Under the pieces are notes generated by a model that worked only from the letters and a program-made list of their open reading frames with translations, ran no database searches and had not been told where the DNA came from. Shown in pieces: positions 16,848-25,551 of a stretch of 64,000 nt of DNA. The position numbers and the translations under genes were made by a program. This stretch comes from Verrucomicrobiota bacterium (GTDB taxonomy: Bacteria > Verrucomicrobiota > Verrucomicrobiia > Chthoniobacterales > Terrimicrobiaceae). The stretch lies in assembly GCA_017305195.1 (NCBI GenBank), contig JAFKMU010000062.1:1-64000 (forward strand), read 5' to 3'. Numbering within the stretch: the stretch's first letter is position 1; each line of letters opens with the position of its first letter.

Positions 16848-18161
16848 ATGAATAAGGCTTTTTGGGGTTTTCAGGCTGTTCTTCCGGCCTGTCTGATTTT
16901 GGGATGTTCCGCAGTGATCGCGGGCGAGGTGCCTGCGCCGGCTTCGGCTGAACCGAGGAAGCACTCGTTTCTTGATCCCGTCAGTGATTTCGTCCGCGAC
17001 GACATCCTTCATCCCGTGCGGCCATTTGAGATGGTTCCGGGCAAGGACCCCAACGGCTGGAGTTTCCTCATCGAGCCCTACATCTGGGCGCCGAATGTGT
17101 CCGGCCTCACCGGGTTCAGCGGATTGCCCGCGCTGAAGGTCAACGCAAGCAATCGGTCGATCCTGGAGAATCTCAAGTGGGGCATCATGGGCAATGCCGA
17201 GGTGCGCAAGGGCCGCTGGGGCCTCATGGCGGGCGGCATGTACATGGAGCTGGAAAACTCGGCCAATCTCGGCGGCAATCTCTACAAGTCCGGCACGGTC
17301 AATCTTGAGCAAGGCGTCGCCTCGCTCGCCCTCGCCTACCGGATCATCGACGACTACCGGGGGTTCCTCGATTTCTATGCGGGAGCCCGATATTACTATC
17401 TCGGCATGTCGGCTTCGCTGACCATGGATTCCTCTGGCATTCAGTCCATCAGCGATGACATCACCGACGCCGTGGCCGCCCGCATCAATACGCGGGTCGA
17501 GGATGCCGTGCAGGCCATCCGCGATCAGGTGATTGCGGCGATCGATGCCAGAAAAGATGCCTTGCTCGCGGAGATCGCCTCCAATGTCAGCGCCGATCTC
17601 AAGCGCCGCCTCTTCCGGCGAGCCGCTATGAATGACATCGCCAATCGCACCGATCGTGACCTGGTCCGCTATGGCGTCGACATTTCCAAACTGGACCTTC
17701 TGCGGAACTTCCGACAGGGAACCCGGGGAGCCATCGCCGAGTACGTTCGCGCTGTAGTGGCGCGGGAGGTCGCCGTCGCGCGCGGCGAAGTCACCTCCGC
17801 TGTGGAAAACCGGGTGACCGCCGCCAAGGCCAAGGTCTCCAAGAAGCTCGCGCAGGAAATCGAGGATTCCCTGCCGACCACGGCGTCAAATGACCAGTGG
17901 TGGGTGGACCCGATCCTCGGTTTCCGTGGTCAGGTGAATTTCACGCGCTGGCTCTACCTCCACGCCCAGGCTGATGTCGGCGGGTTCGGCGCTGGCTCAC
18001 AGATTGCCTGGAACGTCATGGCCGGTCTCGGCGTCAACTTCACCCGCAATGTCTTTGCCGAGGTGGGCTATCGCTACATGTATGTCGATTACACGAATAG
18101 CGACTTCTTCTACCTGATGAACTTCTACGGCATCTATTCATCGATCGGCGTGAAATTCTAG
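16848..18161 (+). CDS. outer-membrane beta-barrel protein with a central helical insertion
   Basis: A 437-residue exported protein. The signal peptide ends near SAVIAGE (26); LILGC at 16-20 might alternatively be a lipobox. Residues 70-195 and 350-437 show alternating amphipathic strands typical of porin-like barrels (WSFLIEPYIWAPNV, DFYAGARYYYLGM, LHAQADVGGFGAGSQIAWNV, VFAEVGYRYMYVDY), ending in Phe as usual for outer-membrane proteins. Between them, residues about 200-345 are Ala/Arg/Glu-rich and strongly helical, probably a long coiled hairpin emerging from a barrel loop. I do not recognise the family of the full-length protein. The stop overlaps the convergent methyltransferase stop by four bases. 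Confidence 0.75.
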   Translation: MNKAFWGFQAVLPACLILGCSAVIAGEVPAPASAEPRKHSFLDPVSDFVRDDILHPVRPFEMVPGKDPNGWSFLIEPYIWAPNVSGLTGFSGLPALKVNASNRSILENLKWGIMGNAEVRKGRWGLMAGGMYMELENSANLGGNLYKSGTVNLEQGVASLALAYRIIDDYRGFLDFYAGARYYYLGMSASLTMDSSGIQSISDDITDAVAARINTRVEDAVQAIRDQVIAAIDARKDALLAEIASNVSADLKRRLFRRAAMNDIANRTDRDLVRYGVDISKLDLLRNFRQGTRGAIAEYVRAVVAREVAVARGEVTSAVENRVTAAKAKVSKKLAQEIEDSLPTTASNDQWWVDPILGFRGQVNFTRWLYLHAQADVGGFGAGSQIAWNVMAGLGVNFTRNVFAEVGYRYMYVDYTNSDFFYLMNFYGIYSSIGVKF

Positions 18162-18913
18162 CCGGTCTTCCGGCAGATCAGGAGCACCTCGTCGAGGTCG
18201 CGTGTATGCTCTGTTCCCGGGGCGAATTTCAACTCGCTCTGGAACATGAGCCCGATGGGCATGAAGACGTTGTTGTACCACCACATGCCCTCGCGCGGCC
18301 TCCAGGCGAGGAAGCGCATGCCAAAATTCAGAAGCCGCGAGGATTTTGGCTGCATGCCGTACCCGGCGCTTTCCTCGATGGTGAAGCCATTGCTTCCGAG
18401 CATGGCGAAAAAGACGTCCGGATCGTAGCGGCGGCAATGCCCCACCAGGTCATCGAAAGGTATCCAGCGGTCGGTATGGAGCGGAGCCGAGATAATGAGC
18501 CGCGCACCCGGGGCGGCCACGCGGGCGATTTCGGAAAGGACAGCATGGTCGTTCTCGACGTGCTCCACGATATCCAGCGCACACACCAGCCCGAAGGTGG
18601 CATCCTCATACGGCAGCGGGTCCGAGGCGCTCCCGGTGCGCGCGCTGCCTCCGGCTCGCCGGAGCTGGCGAACCGCTTCGCCGCTCAGGTCGAAGAAATC
18701 CGTTCCCTCCAGCGGCAGCCTGGGCCGGAGCCCCGGGCCGATCTCCAGCCGTCTTCCGGCCTCCAGGGCCATTGCGGAAAAGCTCTTCCACGTGTGGAAC
18801 GACTCGGGGCGGATCAGCTTCGCACCGGACCAGAGACGGTCGTAGAACAGACGATTCCGGGTCGTGATTGACTCGCTTTGTTCTGCGGCGGAAAATGTCG
18901 TGGAGTCGGGCAC
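18158..18913 (-). CDS. class I SAM-dependent methyltransferase
   Basis: A 251-residue cytoplasmic protein of the Methyltransf_11 type. Motif I is LEIGPGLRPRLPL (about 57-69), followed by FDLSGEAVRQL as the acidic second strand. LVCALDIVEHVEND marks the motif IV region, and EIARVAAPGARLIIS the post-motif strand. The group methylated cannot be told; neighbours give no clue. It is convergent with the barrel gene. A histidine phosphatase gene lies upstream on the same strand. Confidence 0.87.
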   Translation of the reverse strand: MPDSTTFSAAEQSESITTRNRLFYDRLWSGAKLIRPESFHTWKSFSAMALEAGRRLEIGPGLRPRLPLEGTDFFDLSGEAVRQLRRAGGSARTGSASDPLPYEDATFGLVCALDIVEHVENDHAVLSEIARVAAPGARLIISAPLHTDRWIPFDDLVGHCRRYDPDVFFAMLGSNGFTIEESAGYGMQPKSSRLLNFGMRFLAWRPREGMWWYNNVFMPIGLMFQSELKFAPGTEHTRDLDEVLLICRKTG

Positions 18914-18985
18914 GGGCTCATCAATTCTGTTTGCGAGTCACAGGCAATACCAAAGCGACTCTTCCCGCTCGGCGGGATTCAGCTT

Positions 18986-19621
18986 TTACCTGTTCGGCGA
19001 CACGGTCAGCCTGACCTGTGAGGGCTTCAGATTGTTCAACCCTTCGTGGTCGCGGGAGAATGCGATCGAGGCCACCTTGCCGTTCCGGCGGGTGATCGTG
19101 AGGACGTAAATGCTGTCGTAGTCGGTGTTGCTCCACGTGGGGACCTCGTTGGGATTGCCGCCGTATTTTTTGAGAAACTCGCGCACAATCTTGCAGATTT
19201 CAAGGTGCTCCCAGGCGACGAAGACTGTGGAGTTCCAGTATTTCGGTTTGCTCAGCTCCCGGCGCAGCATCCCGATATTCGTGTAGCCGATGCCGACATT
19301 GACCGGCAGGCCGCAGCGGATGGCCGTCGGTTCGATGGTCGCCAGCGGTCGCAGGTAATAAAAGTGCAGGCCGGTGTCGAGTTCCTTCACCTCGGCGAGC
19401 GGCGAGGGGGCAAAGATATAATCGGGTTTGCCGAATTTCCCGATCAGCACATCCGGCAGGGCGAGCGAACGCAGCAATCCCTGCTCCAAGATCTGTCCGT
19501 GCCCGCCGGGCGGCCTTTCGCCATGGCGCACGAAGACGAGTCTCTGCACCTCCGTCTCCGCCTGGGCGAAACCGCCGAGCACGAGCAACACCGCCAGAAA
19601 CACCGCGCACCTTTGTCTCAT
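18986..19621 (-). CDS. secreted histidine phosphatase family protein
   Basis: A 211-residue protein with a signal peptide (cleavage near GFAQAET). VFVRHGERP (Arg32-His33-Gly34-Glu35) is the phosphohistidine motif of the phosphoglycerate-mutase-like superfamily. VAWEH (Glu138, His139) supplies the second catalytic His and the acid. It is smaller than acid phosphatases and phytases of the family. Export indicates a phosphatase acting on an extracytoplasmic phosphoester; the substrate is unknown. Confidence 0.8.
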   Translation of the reverse strand: MRQRCAVFLAVLLVLGGFAQAETEVQRLVFVRHGERPPGGHGQILEQGLLRSLALPDVLIGKFGKPDYIFAPSPLAEVKELDTGLHFYYLRPLATIEPTAIRCGLPVNVGIGYTNIGMLRRELSKPKYWNSTVFVAWEHLEICKIVREFLKKYGGNPNEVPTWSNTDYDSIYVLTITRRNGKVASIAFSRDHEGLNNLKPSQVRLTVSPNR

Positions 19622-19676
19622 GCCCGCTCTTTGGCAGATTGATCTCCGGGCGGCAAGCCTGCCGGAGGGCGCCCGG

Positions 19677-20129
19677 TTATTTTGCGGCTTCAGCCTGCTT
19701 TTTTACGGTGAAGGGCAGGCCCTTCTCCCCGGTGACAAACATGACGAGCTTCGCATCCTCCTTGCCGGGATTCCGCCCGTTATGCAGCACGTTGACCCCC
19801 TCGGCGATGGCTTGCCCGGCATGGAACTGCTTCTTCACCCCGCCTGCGAATTCCACCTCCAGTTCGCCGCTCAGGATGTAGGCGTAGCAGGGAAAGGGAT
19901 GCGTGTGCCACCCGGTTTCGACGCCAGGGGGAATGACCACCATGACCGCGCGCACCTCCGGGTCCTTCACCTGGGGATAGACGATGGGCTGCCCGGCCTC
20001 GGTCGTGTCGGTGAGGAGGAGGGGAGTCACCTTGACCGCAGCTTTGTAGCCCTCGGGTTCGGCGGCATTTGAGGAGGCAAATATGGTCAGGGAAAGCGCG
20101 AGCGCTACTCGACAAAGGCAGAGTTTCAT
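19677..20129 (-). CDS. secreted cupin-domain protein
   Basis: The ATG at 20127-20129 gives a 150-residue protein with a clear signal peptide (MKLCLCRVALALSLTIF); an upstream ATG at 20168 adds 13 residues and is less likely. One cupin barrel follows. ETGWHTHPFPCYAYILSGE provides the metal-binding H-x-H and Glu of cupin motif 1, and NVLHNGRNPG the His of motif 2. Similar exported single cupins are often unannotated and may bind metal or a small ligand. It is divergent to a small membrane protein gene. Confidence 0.8.
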   Translation of the reverse strand: MKLCLCRVALALSLTIFASSNAAEPEGYKAAVKVTPLLLTDTTEAGQPIVYPQVKDPEVRAVMVVIPPGVETGWHTHPFPCYAYILSGELEVEFAGGVKKQFHAGQAIAEGVNVLHNGRNPGKEDAKLVMFVTGEKGLPFTVKKQAEAAK

Positions 20130-20180
20130 CGCCACGCCGGAGCGGATTTTATAGTTCTGAGTCATCATTTTTTGCTGGTT

Positions 20181-20528
20181 ATGGTAGCTCGTATTATCTC
20201 TGTCTGGTTTTCGGTTTTCGTCTCCTGTGCGACCGCTCTGCTGGTCTATGTCGGAAAGGATGGGGTTGCCGAGTATTACCGGCAGTCTCTTGGCGGTCGG
20301 CCCCTGCCTTCGCTGACCAGCCTCATGATGTACGATGGGTGGTTTCTTTACCTCGTGCCGGTGATTTTTGTGCTATGGGCGCTGGTGTATTCCTTCTGGT
20401 CACGCCGCGATGTCGATCATGCGCTCGTCCTCTGCATGACGGTGATCGGCTCGACCATCTTCTTTCTCGCGGTGTGCTTTTGCGCGTTTTCCATTCCGCT
20501 CATCTGCCTCAACGCCACTCATGCTTAG
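20181..20528 (+). CDS. small membrane protein of unknown function
   Basis: About 115 residues from ATG 20181; an upstream TTG at 20172 is possible. Three hydrophobic segments are visible (about 4-24, 53-72 and 82-108), with a polar loop after the first. It has no motif I recognise. Its last 20 bases overlap the end of hrpB on the other strand. It is divergent to the cupin gene, with only about 50 bases between the two starts. Confidence 0.6.
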   Translation: MVARIISVWFSVFVSCATALLVYVGKDGVAEYYRQSLGGRPLPSLTSLMMYDGWFLYLVPVIFVLWALVYSFWSRRDVDHALVLCMTVIGSTIFFLAVCFCAFSIPLICLNATHA

Positions 20529-23028
20529 GATACTTGCGTTGAAGCTCCTGCTTTAGCTTGGGATAGGATTCCGCCCAGAAGGTCTTGAGGCTTTTGGTGA
20601 TCTGCACCGGGCGGTGGTTGGGCGCGAGGACCTGGATCGTGACCGGGATGCGGCCTCCGGCGATCTTGATGTCCTCGGTGACGCCGTAGAGATCCTGGAT
20701 GCGTGCGCCGAGTACCGGGTCGGCGTTTGGGGCATAGGTGATCTTGGCGCGGCGTCCGCCGGGGAGTTCCAGTCGCTCGGGTGCGTGCTTGTCGACGAGG
20801 CGCTGCTGGTCGTAGGTGAGGAGCGAGCGGGCGAGGGGCAGGATCGGGCGATCCTTGATCTCGCGATAGCTCGTCGCGTCCTCGCAGGCGAGATGCACGA
20901 TGAGCTGGCGCTCGGTTTCGCCCATGGTGGGCAGGCCAAAGTCCGGCGCGGCGGTGGCGAGGAAGTTCACCCGCTCCAGCCATTGGTCGACCGCGTCGTC
21001 CCACTGGTTTAACCGCAGGTCCCCATCGAGAACCACGGCAGCAAGGCAGGAGGAGGCGGCGGGCGAGGGGTCGGCGTCGCGGTCCTGCAACTCGATCACG
21101 AGGTCTCGGTAGACTTTTTCGCGGCGTACGACGACGCGGTTTTGGGAATTGTCAAAGATGTGCTGGATGCGCTCCTGGAAGTGCGTCGGGAACATCTCGC
21201 GCAGCCACGCCTCCTCGATCTCCGTGACGAGCGAGAGGATCACCTGGGCGTCGCCGCCCCGGCCTTCGATTTCGTTGATCTCCGCGGCCACGACGAGGCG
21301 GCTGTTCTGCGCCACGCTAGCCCGCGCAAGCTGGCCGCGTCGGCCGTGAACGATGTCGCAAACCAGCGTGCCACCGCTCTTGCGGCGCGCGACCTGATCG
21401 GCGAACCCCGCCAGCACGCAGCGCGCGATGGATTCATCCGGCGCGCCTCCTTCGCCGATATCGAGCTTCTCCGCCCGCGCGATGTCGAGGAACTGCTCGA
21501 AAAGCTTCTTCACCTGCCGGGCCGCCTCGCCATGGATGGCCAGCGGGCGGCAGGCATCCATGCGGAAATCGTGCCTTTGCGCATAGGAGAAAGCGCGGGT
21601 AAGGATGAGGAAATCCGAGATACCGTGGCCGAAGATCTCGGCGCGTTCCTCCTCCACGCGGCGGTCGGCGCGCAGGAGCAGGTTGCGCGACTGGGTCAGC
21701 GCCGCGATGAGCGCGGCGGCGCGTACGCAGCCCAGGTCCTGCGCCGCCAGAAACATGCGGGCGTAGCGCGGATGGACGGGAAAATTAAGCATGCGCCGCC
21801 CCACGGGCGTGATGCCGCCTTCCTCGTCGAGCGCCCCGAGATCGGAGAGCAGTTGCTCGGCGCGGGTAAGCGCCTTTTCCTCCGGCTTGTCGATCCACCG
21901 GAAACGGCTCAGGTCGGTAATGCCGACCGCCTTGAGCGAAAGCACGGTCTCGGCCATGTCGAGGCGCTTGATCTCGGGCAGTTCGCTGGCCGCCCGGATG
22001 CCATGGTCGCGTTCCGTCCAGAGGCGAATGCACACGCCCGGGGAGGTGCGCCCGGCGCGTCCCGCGCGCTGATCCGCCGACGCACGGCTGATTTTCTCGA
22101 TGAGGAGGGTGTTGATGCCGCGATTGGGGTCATAGCGCGCCACGCGGGCGAGGCCCGAGTCCACCACCAAGGTCACGCCGTCGATGGTGAGCGAAGTCTC
22201 CGCGACGTTGGTCGAGACGATCACCTTGCGTTGGGAGGTGCGCGCGACGGCCTTGTCCTGCTCATTGGCCGGGAGTTCTCCATGCAGGGGTAACACGATC
22301 GCACCCGACCGCAGGCGGTGGGTGATCTCGCGAATGGTCCGCTGGATTTCGTACGAACCCGGCATGAAGACCAGAATGTCGCCGTCCGTGCTGTCAAAGT
22401 TCTCCGCCACCGCCTCGGCGGCGAGTTCCCATGGGGGATCTTCGCGCGGGTCATGGCGCAGGTACTCGATCTCCACCGGATACGTGCGGCCCTCGGAGGT
22501 GAGCGTCTCGCTTTTGCCGAGGTACTCCGCCAGCTGAGCGCTCTGGAGCGTGGCCGACATGACCACGATCTTCAGGTCGGGCCGGGTGGTCTCCTGGAGG
22601 TCGAGGGCGCGGGCGAGGCTGATGTCGCCGTACAGGTGACGCTCGTGGAATTCGTCAAAAATGATGGTCGAAACCCCCGCGAGCTTCGGATCGGCCAGCA
22701 TGTTGCGCAGCAGGATGCCCTCGGTGACAAAGAGGATGCGGGTGTCGCGCGAGGAGACGTTGTCGAGGCGGATCTGGTAGCCGACTTCGCCGCCGAGCTG
22801 GACGCCGCGCTCCTCGGCCACGCGCTTGGCCAGCATGCGGGCGGCAAGGCGGCGGGGTTGCAGCACGACGCAACGCCCTTGCCCCAGGATGCCCCCGTCG
22901 AGGAGGATTTGCGGCACCTGGGTCGACTTGCCCGAGCCGGTCGGGGCCTGGAGGATGAGGCGGTTGCCTTCCTGCAGGGCGGAGACGATTTCCTCGTCCA
23001 GATCGTAGATGGGTAACGAATCGTTCAC
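20509..23028 (-). CDS. hrpB: ATP-dependent RNA helicase HrpB
   Basis: An 839-residue DEAH/RHA-type helicase. APTGSGKSTQVPQ (about 29-41) is Walker A, FDEFHERHL the Walker B/DEAH-type motif (DEFH, as in HrpB), MSATLQ motif III, STNVAETSLTIDGV motif V and DQRAGRAGRTSPG motif VI. The helicase-associated HA2 domain and the HrpB-specific C-terminal domain (ending with AESYPKLKQELQRKYPKHEW) are both present. The length agrees with the family. It acts in the cytoplasm on RNA; the exact cellular role of HrpB is not well defined. It is divergent from the secreted-protein genes that begin at 23113. Confidence 0.95.
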   Translation of the reverse strand: MNDSLPIYDLDEEIVSALQEGNRLILQAPTGSGKSTQVPQILLDGGILGQGRCVVLQPRRLAARMLAKRVAEERGVQLGGEVGYQIRLDNVSSRDTRILFVTEGILLRNMLADPKLAGVSTIIFDEFHERHLYGDISLARALDLQETTRPDLKIVVMSATLQSAQLAEYLGKSETLTSEGRTYPVEIEYLRHDPREDPPWELAAEAVAENFDSTDGDILVFMPGSYEIQRTIREITHRLRSGAIVLPLHGELPANEQDKAVARTSQRKVIVSTNVAETSLTIDGVTLVVDSGLARVARYDPNRGINTLLIEKISRASADQRAGRAGRTSPGVCIRLWTERDHGIRAASELPEIKRLDMAETVLSLKAVGITDLSRFRWIDKPEEKALTRAEQLLSDLGALDEEGGITPVGRRMLNFPVHPRYARMFLAAQDLGCVRAAALIAALTQSRNLLLRADRRVEEERAEIFGHGISDFLILTRAFSYAQRHDFRMDACRPLAIHGEAARQVKKLFEQFLDIARAEKLDIGEGGAPDESIARCVLAGFADQVARRKSGGTLVCDIVHGRRGQLARASVAQNSRLVVAAEINEIEGRGGDAQVILSLVTEIEEAWLREMFPTHFQERIQHIFDNSQNRVVVRREKVYRDLVIELQDRDADPSPAASSCLAAVVLDGDLRLNQWDDAVDQWLERVNFLATAAPDFGLPTMGETERQLIVHLACEDATSYREIKDRPILPLARSLLTYDQQRLVDKHAPERLELPGGRRAKITYAPNADPVLGARIQDLYGVTEDIKIAGGRIPVTIQVLAPNHRPVQITKSLKTFWAESYPKLKQELQRKYPKHEWR

Positions 23029-23112
23029 AGTGAAGAAACCTCCACTTTACGGCCCTCAAGCCCGTTGCGAAAGTCTCTCGCCAAAATTCCCTGCTTTGTA
23101 TTATCTGCAATC

Positions 23113-23919
23113 ATGATTCGGATGCGATGGTTCCCGGTGGCTGCGCTCGCAGGCCTCGCCGCGCCTTCCGTGGGATTTTCCCAAGACGCCTCCCTGACCC
23201 CTGAGCAGATTTCGCAAGCAGTTCGTGTCGAGGCAATAACGATCCCGACTCCGGGTGAGTTTTTTGTCGCCATCGACAAGCAGGGCTCTCCGCAGTGGTC
23301 CCAGCTCGTTCGAGCCGCCACCCCGGCTGCGACTGCCAGCCGCGCCCAGATCGCGCTGGCTCTCGGCACCATGGTGGCCGATGGCTACATCGCCGTGGAG
23401 GCGCAGGACAGCCAGGGAGTCAAAAACATCGGCAAGGAGATCATCAATCTCGCCAAGAAGCTGAATGTCAGCCAGTCCGTCCTCGGCCGGGGCAACAGCA
23501 TCAACGACTTTGCCCAGGCCAATAACTGGAGCGCCCTCCGCGAGGAGCTTGAGGCCACCCAGAACGAGGTGAAGCTCGACATGGCCGACCAGAAGGATAC
23601 GAACCTCATCACCCTGGTCACCATCGGCGCATGGCTACGGGGAACCGAGATCGCCAGCAGCCTCGTGGAAAAGGACTACACGCCGGAGTCCGCCCGTCTC
23701 CTGCGCCAGCCCGCCATCATTACGTACCTGCTCGATCAGGTGGGCAGCCTTCCGGCCTCGTTGCAGGAGGAGAAGCTGATCCGACAGATCCGCGCGACGC
23801 TCGAATCCGCCAAGATGAGTGTGTCCGCCGATACCCCGTCTGAGCAGAATATCAAGGACCTCCACGCCTCCATCTCCAAGGCCGTGAACGACATCGTGAC
23901 GAAAGGAGTCCAGCAATGA
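23113..23919 (+). CDS. secreted alpha-helical protein of unknown function
   Basis: About 268 residues from ATG 23113, which begins a signal peptide (MIRMRWFPVAALAGLAAPSV, cleavage near GFSQDA). An upstream TTG at 23065 would spoil it. The mature protein is largely helical, with ISQAVRVEAITIPTPGEFFVAI at the start and regular heptad-like segments later. I do not recognise a domain. Its stop codon overlaps the start of the next gene in ATGA, so the two are translationally coupled. Confidence 0.72.
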   Translation: MIRMRWFPVAALAGLAAPSVGFSQDASLTPEQISQAVRVEAITIPTPGEFFVAIDKQGSPQWSQLVRAATPAATASRAQIALALGTMVADGYIAVEAQDSQGVKNIGKEIINLAKKLNVSQSVLGRGNSINDFAQANNWSALREELEATQNEVKLDMADQKDTNLITLVTIGAWLRGTEIASSLVEKDYTPESARLLRQPAIITYLLDQVGSLPASLQEEKLIRQIRATLESAKMSVSADTPSEQNIKDLHASISKAVNDIVTKGVQQ

Positions 23920-24359
23920 AACGGCTCCTCCTCAGCCTCGCCTGCGCCGCTGGGCTGGCATCTTCGGTTTTCGCCCAGGCGCCTACCGATGCCACCGACA
24001 CCGACGTGAGCGCGCGCAGCAAGGCGCTCGAAGTCGCCGGGGCCTTCAGCAACGACGGCTACAAAATCCGCGACGGTTACTGGGCGGGAGAGGTTGATTC
24101 CTCAAAGCCCCAGCTCCTCGAGGTGAATCTCTTCGCGGGTAACGAATACTGGTTCACCGCCGCCGCCACTCCGCCCGCCCGGCGGCTGGCCGTTTCCGTC
24201 TATGACGAGGCGGGCAAGCTGGTTGATTTCCAAACCTACAACGATGGACCCGCCGCCGCCGCCGGGTATGTCCCCGAAAAAAGCGGCCGGTATTTCCTTA
24301 AGCTCTCCCTCGTCGAGGGCGAAAAGGCTCCATTCTGTCTGATTTACTCCTATAAATAA
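23916..24359 (+). CDS. secreted small beta-sandwich protein (pre-peptidase C-terminal-like)
   Basis: A 147-residue protein with a signal peptide (ends near SVFAQAP). The mature part resembles a pre-peptidase C-terminal (PPC) or jelly-roll fold: NLFAGNEYWFTAAAT, LAVSVYDEAGKLVDF and EKSGRYFLKLSL are consecutive strand motifs. It overlaps the preceding gene by four bases and has a good AAAGGAGT ribosome binding site, one of the clearest in the window. The pair probably forms an exported complex or works at the same site. Function unknown. Confidence 0.68.
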   Translation: MKRLLLSLACAAGLASSVFAQAPTDATDTDVSARSKALEVAGAFSNDGYKIRDGYWAGEVDSSKPQLLEVNLFAGNEYWFTAAATPPARRLAVSVYDEAGKLVDFQTYNDGPAAAAGYVPEKSGRYFLKLSLVEGEKAPFCLIYSYK

Positions 24360-24363
24360 TCCA

Positions 24364-24825
24364 ATGGCCGTATCTACTGCCGAAAAGTTGAATAGCCCCC
24401 AAGTCCGTCAATTCTCCGTGTTCCTGCAGAACAAGGTGGGGGCTCTGCTGGAAGTCGTAAAACTCCTCAATGAGCGCAATGTCGTCGTGCTCGCTCTCAG
24501 CATCCAGGATTCCTCGGAATCCTCGATCGGCCGCATGGTCGTGAGCGACCCCGACATGGTCGTGGCGCTGTTTGAGGAACACGAAATCCCCTTCAGCGAG
24601 TGTGAAGTGCTCATCGTCGAGCTCCCCGAGGGCGCGGCCGATCTGGCCAAGGTGCTTTCCGCACTCCTCAAGGCTGAGGTGAATATCTACTTCAGCTACC
24701 CGCTCATGGTGCGTCCGCGCGGACGCGCCGTCATCGCCATGCATGTCGATGACACCGAGTGCTCCAGCTCCGTCCTTGCCGGAGATGGATTCAAGACCCT
24801 GACCCAGGCCGACCTTTCCCGCTAA
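24364..24825 (+). CDS. ACT-domain protein
   Basis: A 153-residue cytoplasmic protein. VRQFSVFLQNKVGALLEVV (about 14-32) is a canonical ACT-domain opening, with the D/N-K/R-x-G-x-L turn that usually binds an amino acid. A second half (SECEVLIVELPEGAADLAKVL... AEVNIYFSYPL) reads as another ACT-like unit. ACT pairs regulate amino-acid enzymes; no enzyme domain is attached here. It sits among genes for exported proteins, beginning four bases after the previous stop, so it may share their transcript although it stays in the cytoplasm. Confidence 0.82.
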   Translation: MAVSTAEKLNSPQVRQFSVFLQNKVGALLEVVKLLNERNVVVLALSIQDSSESSIGRMVVSDPDMVVALFEEHEIPFSECEVLIVELPEGAADLAKVLSALLKAEVNIYFSYPLMVRPRGRAVIAMHVDDTECSSSVLAGDGFKTLTQADLSR

Positions 24826-24830
24826 ATCCC

Positions 24831-25493
24831 ATGAAAATCCTCGCTCTCCTCACCGCCATCATCCTCCCGGTCTCGCTCGTCCAGGCCGACATCACCATCG
24901 TCCAGAATGTCAAACAGGAGGGAGGGCAAAAAGGCGTCGACATGAACATGACCATTGAGGTCAAAGGCCAGAAGGCCCGCATCGACGTGAATCCCGAGAT
25001 CTCGACCATCGTCGATCTCGCCAGCGGCGATTCCCTCTCGCTCTTTCATACCCGCAAGGCGGCCATGCGCCTGCCCGGCGCTGCCATCAAGGCCATGCAG
25101 GCCAAGGTCCAGGAGCAGGCGGGCGAACCCAAGGTCGAGACGCCCAAGGCCACGGGGCGCACCGAGACCATCAATGGATTCGCTTGTGAGGAGTATGAGA
25201 CCACGGTCGATGGCCGCAAGGTGCAACTCTGGCTCACCAAGGACGCTCCGGATGCTCAAAAAGCCCTCCGCCAGCTCTCGGCGCTCTCCGGCAAAACTGA
25301 TCCCCTCAACTCGGTCATTGAAAAGAATCAGCTGCCCGGCTTCCCCGTCCGCACCATCGTCGACACTCCCATGGGCAAGGTGACCACCACCGTGGTGACC
25401 GTGAGCCCCAACGAAATTGCCGAGAGCAAGTTTGTCATTCCTTCCGATTACAAGGAGATGCAGGCGCCTGCGATGCCCGGCATGAGCAAGTAA
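24831..25493 (+). CDS. secreted DUF4412-like protein
   Basis: A 220-residue protein from ATG 24831, giving the signal peptide MKILALLTAIILPVSLVQAD. The mature part DITIVQNVK, VDMNMTIEVKGQKARIDV, INGFACEEYETTVDGRKVQLWLTKD matches the DUF4412 pattern of periplasmic or outer-membrane-associated beta proteins. It follows the ACT gene by five bases, so the two are on one transcript. The GC-rich inverted repeat after the stop may end it. Function unknown. Confidence 0.78.
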   Translation: MKILALLTAIILPVSLVQADITIVQNVKQEGGQKGVDMNMTIEVKGQKARIDVNPEISTIVDLASGDSLSLFHTRKAAMRLPGAAIKAMQAKVQEQAGEPKVETPKATGRTETINGFACEEYETTVDGRKVQLWLTKDAPDAQKALRQLSALSGKTDPLNSVIEKNQLPGFPVRTIVDTPMGKVTTTVVTVSPNEIAESKFVIPSDYKEMQAPAMPGMSK

Positions 25494-25498
25494 CCCGG

Positions 25499-25516
25499 CG
25501 CCCGGTTCCGCGGGCG
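25499..25516 (+). terminator. short GC hairpin after the DUF4412-like gene
   Basis: CGCCCG at 25499-25504 pairs with CGGGCG at 25511-25516 across a six-base loop, a few bases after the stop codon at 25493. No T run follows, so at most a weak or factor-assisted terminator. Confidence 0.3.
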
Positions 25517-25551
25517 GATTCCCAGCGTTATTTGCAAGGAGAGATCATTTC

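Noticed and set aside
15297..17312. A 671-codon minus-strand frame across the DUF1254 and barrel genes
   Set aside because: It spans two genes with good signal peptides and recognisable domains on the other strand.
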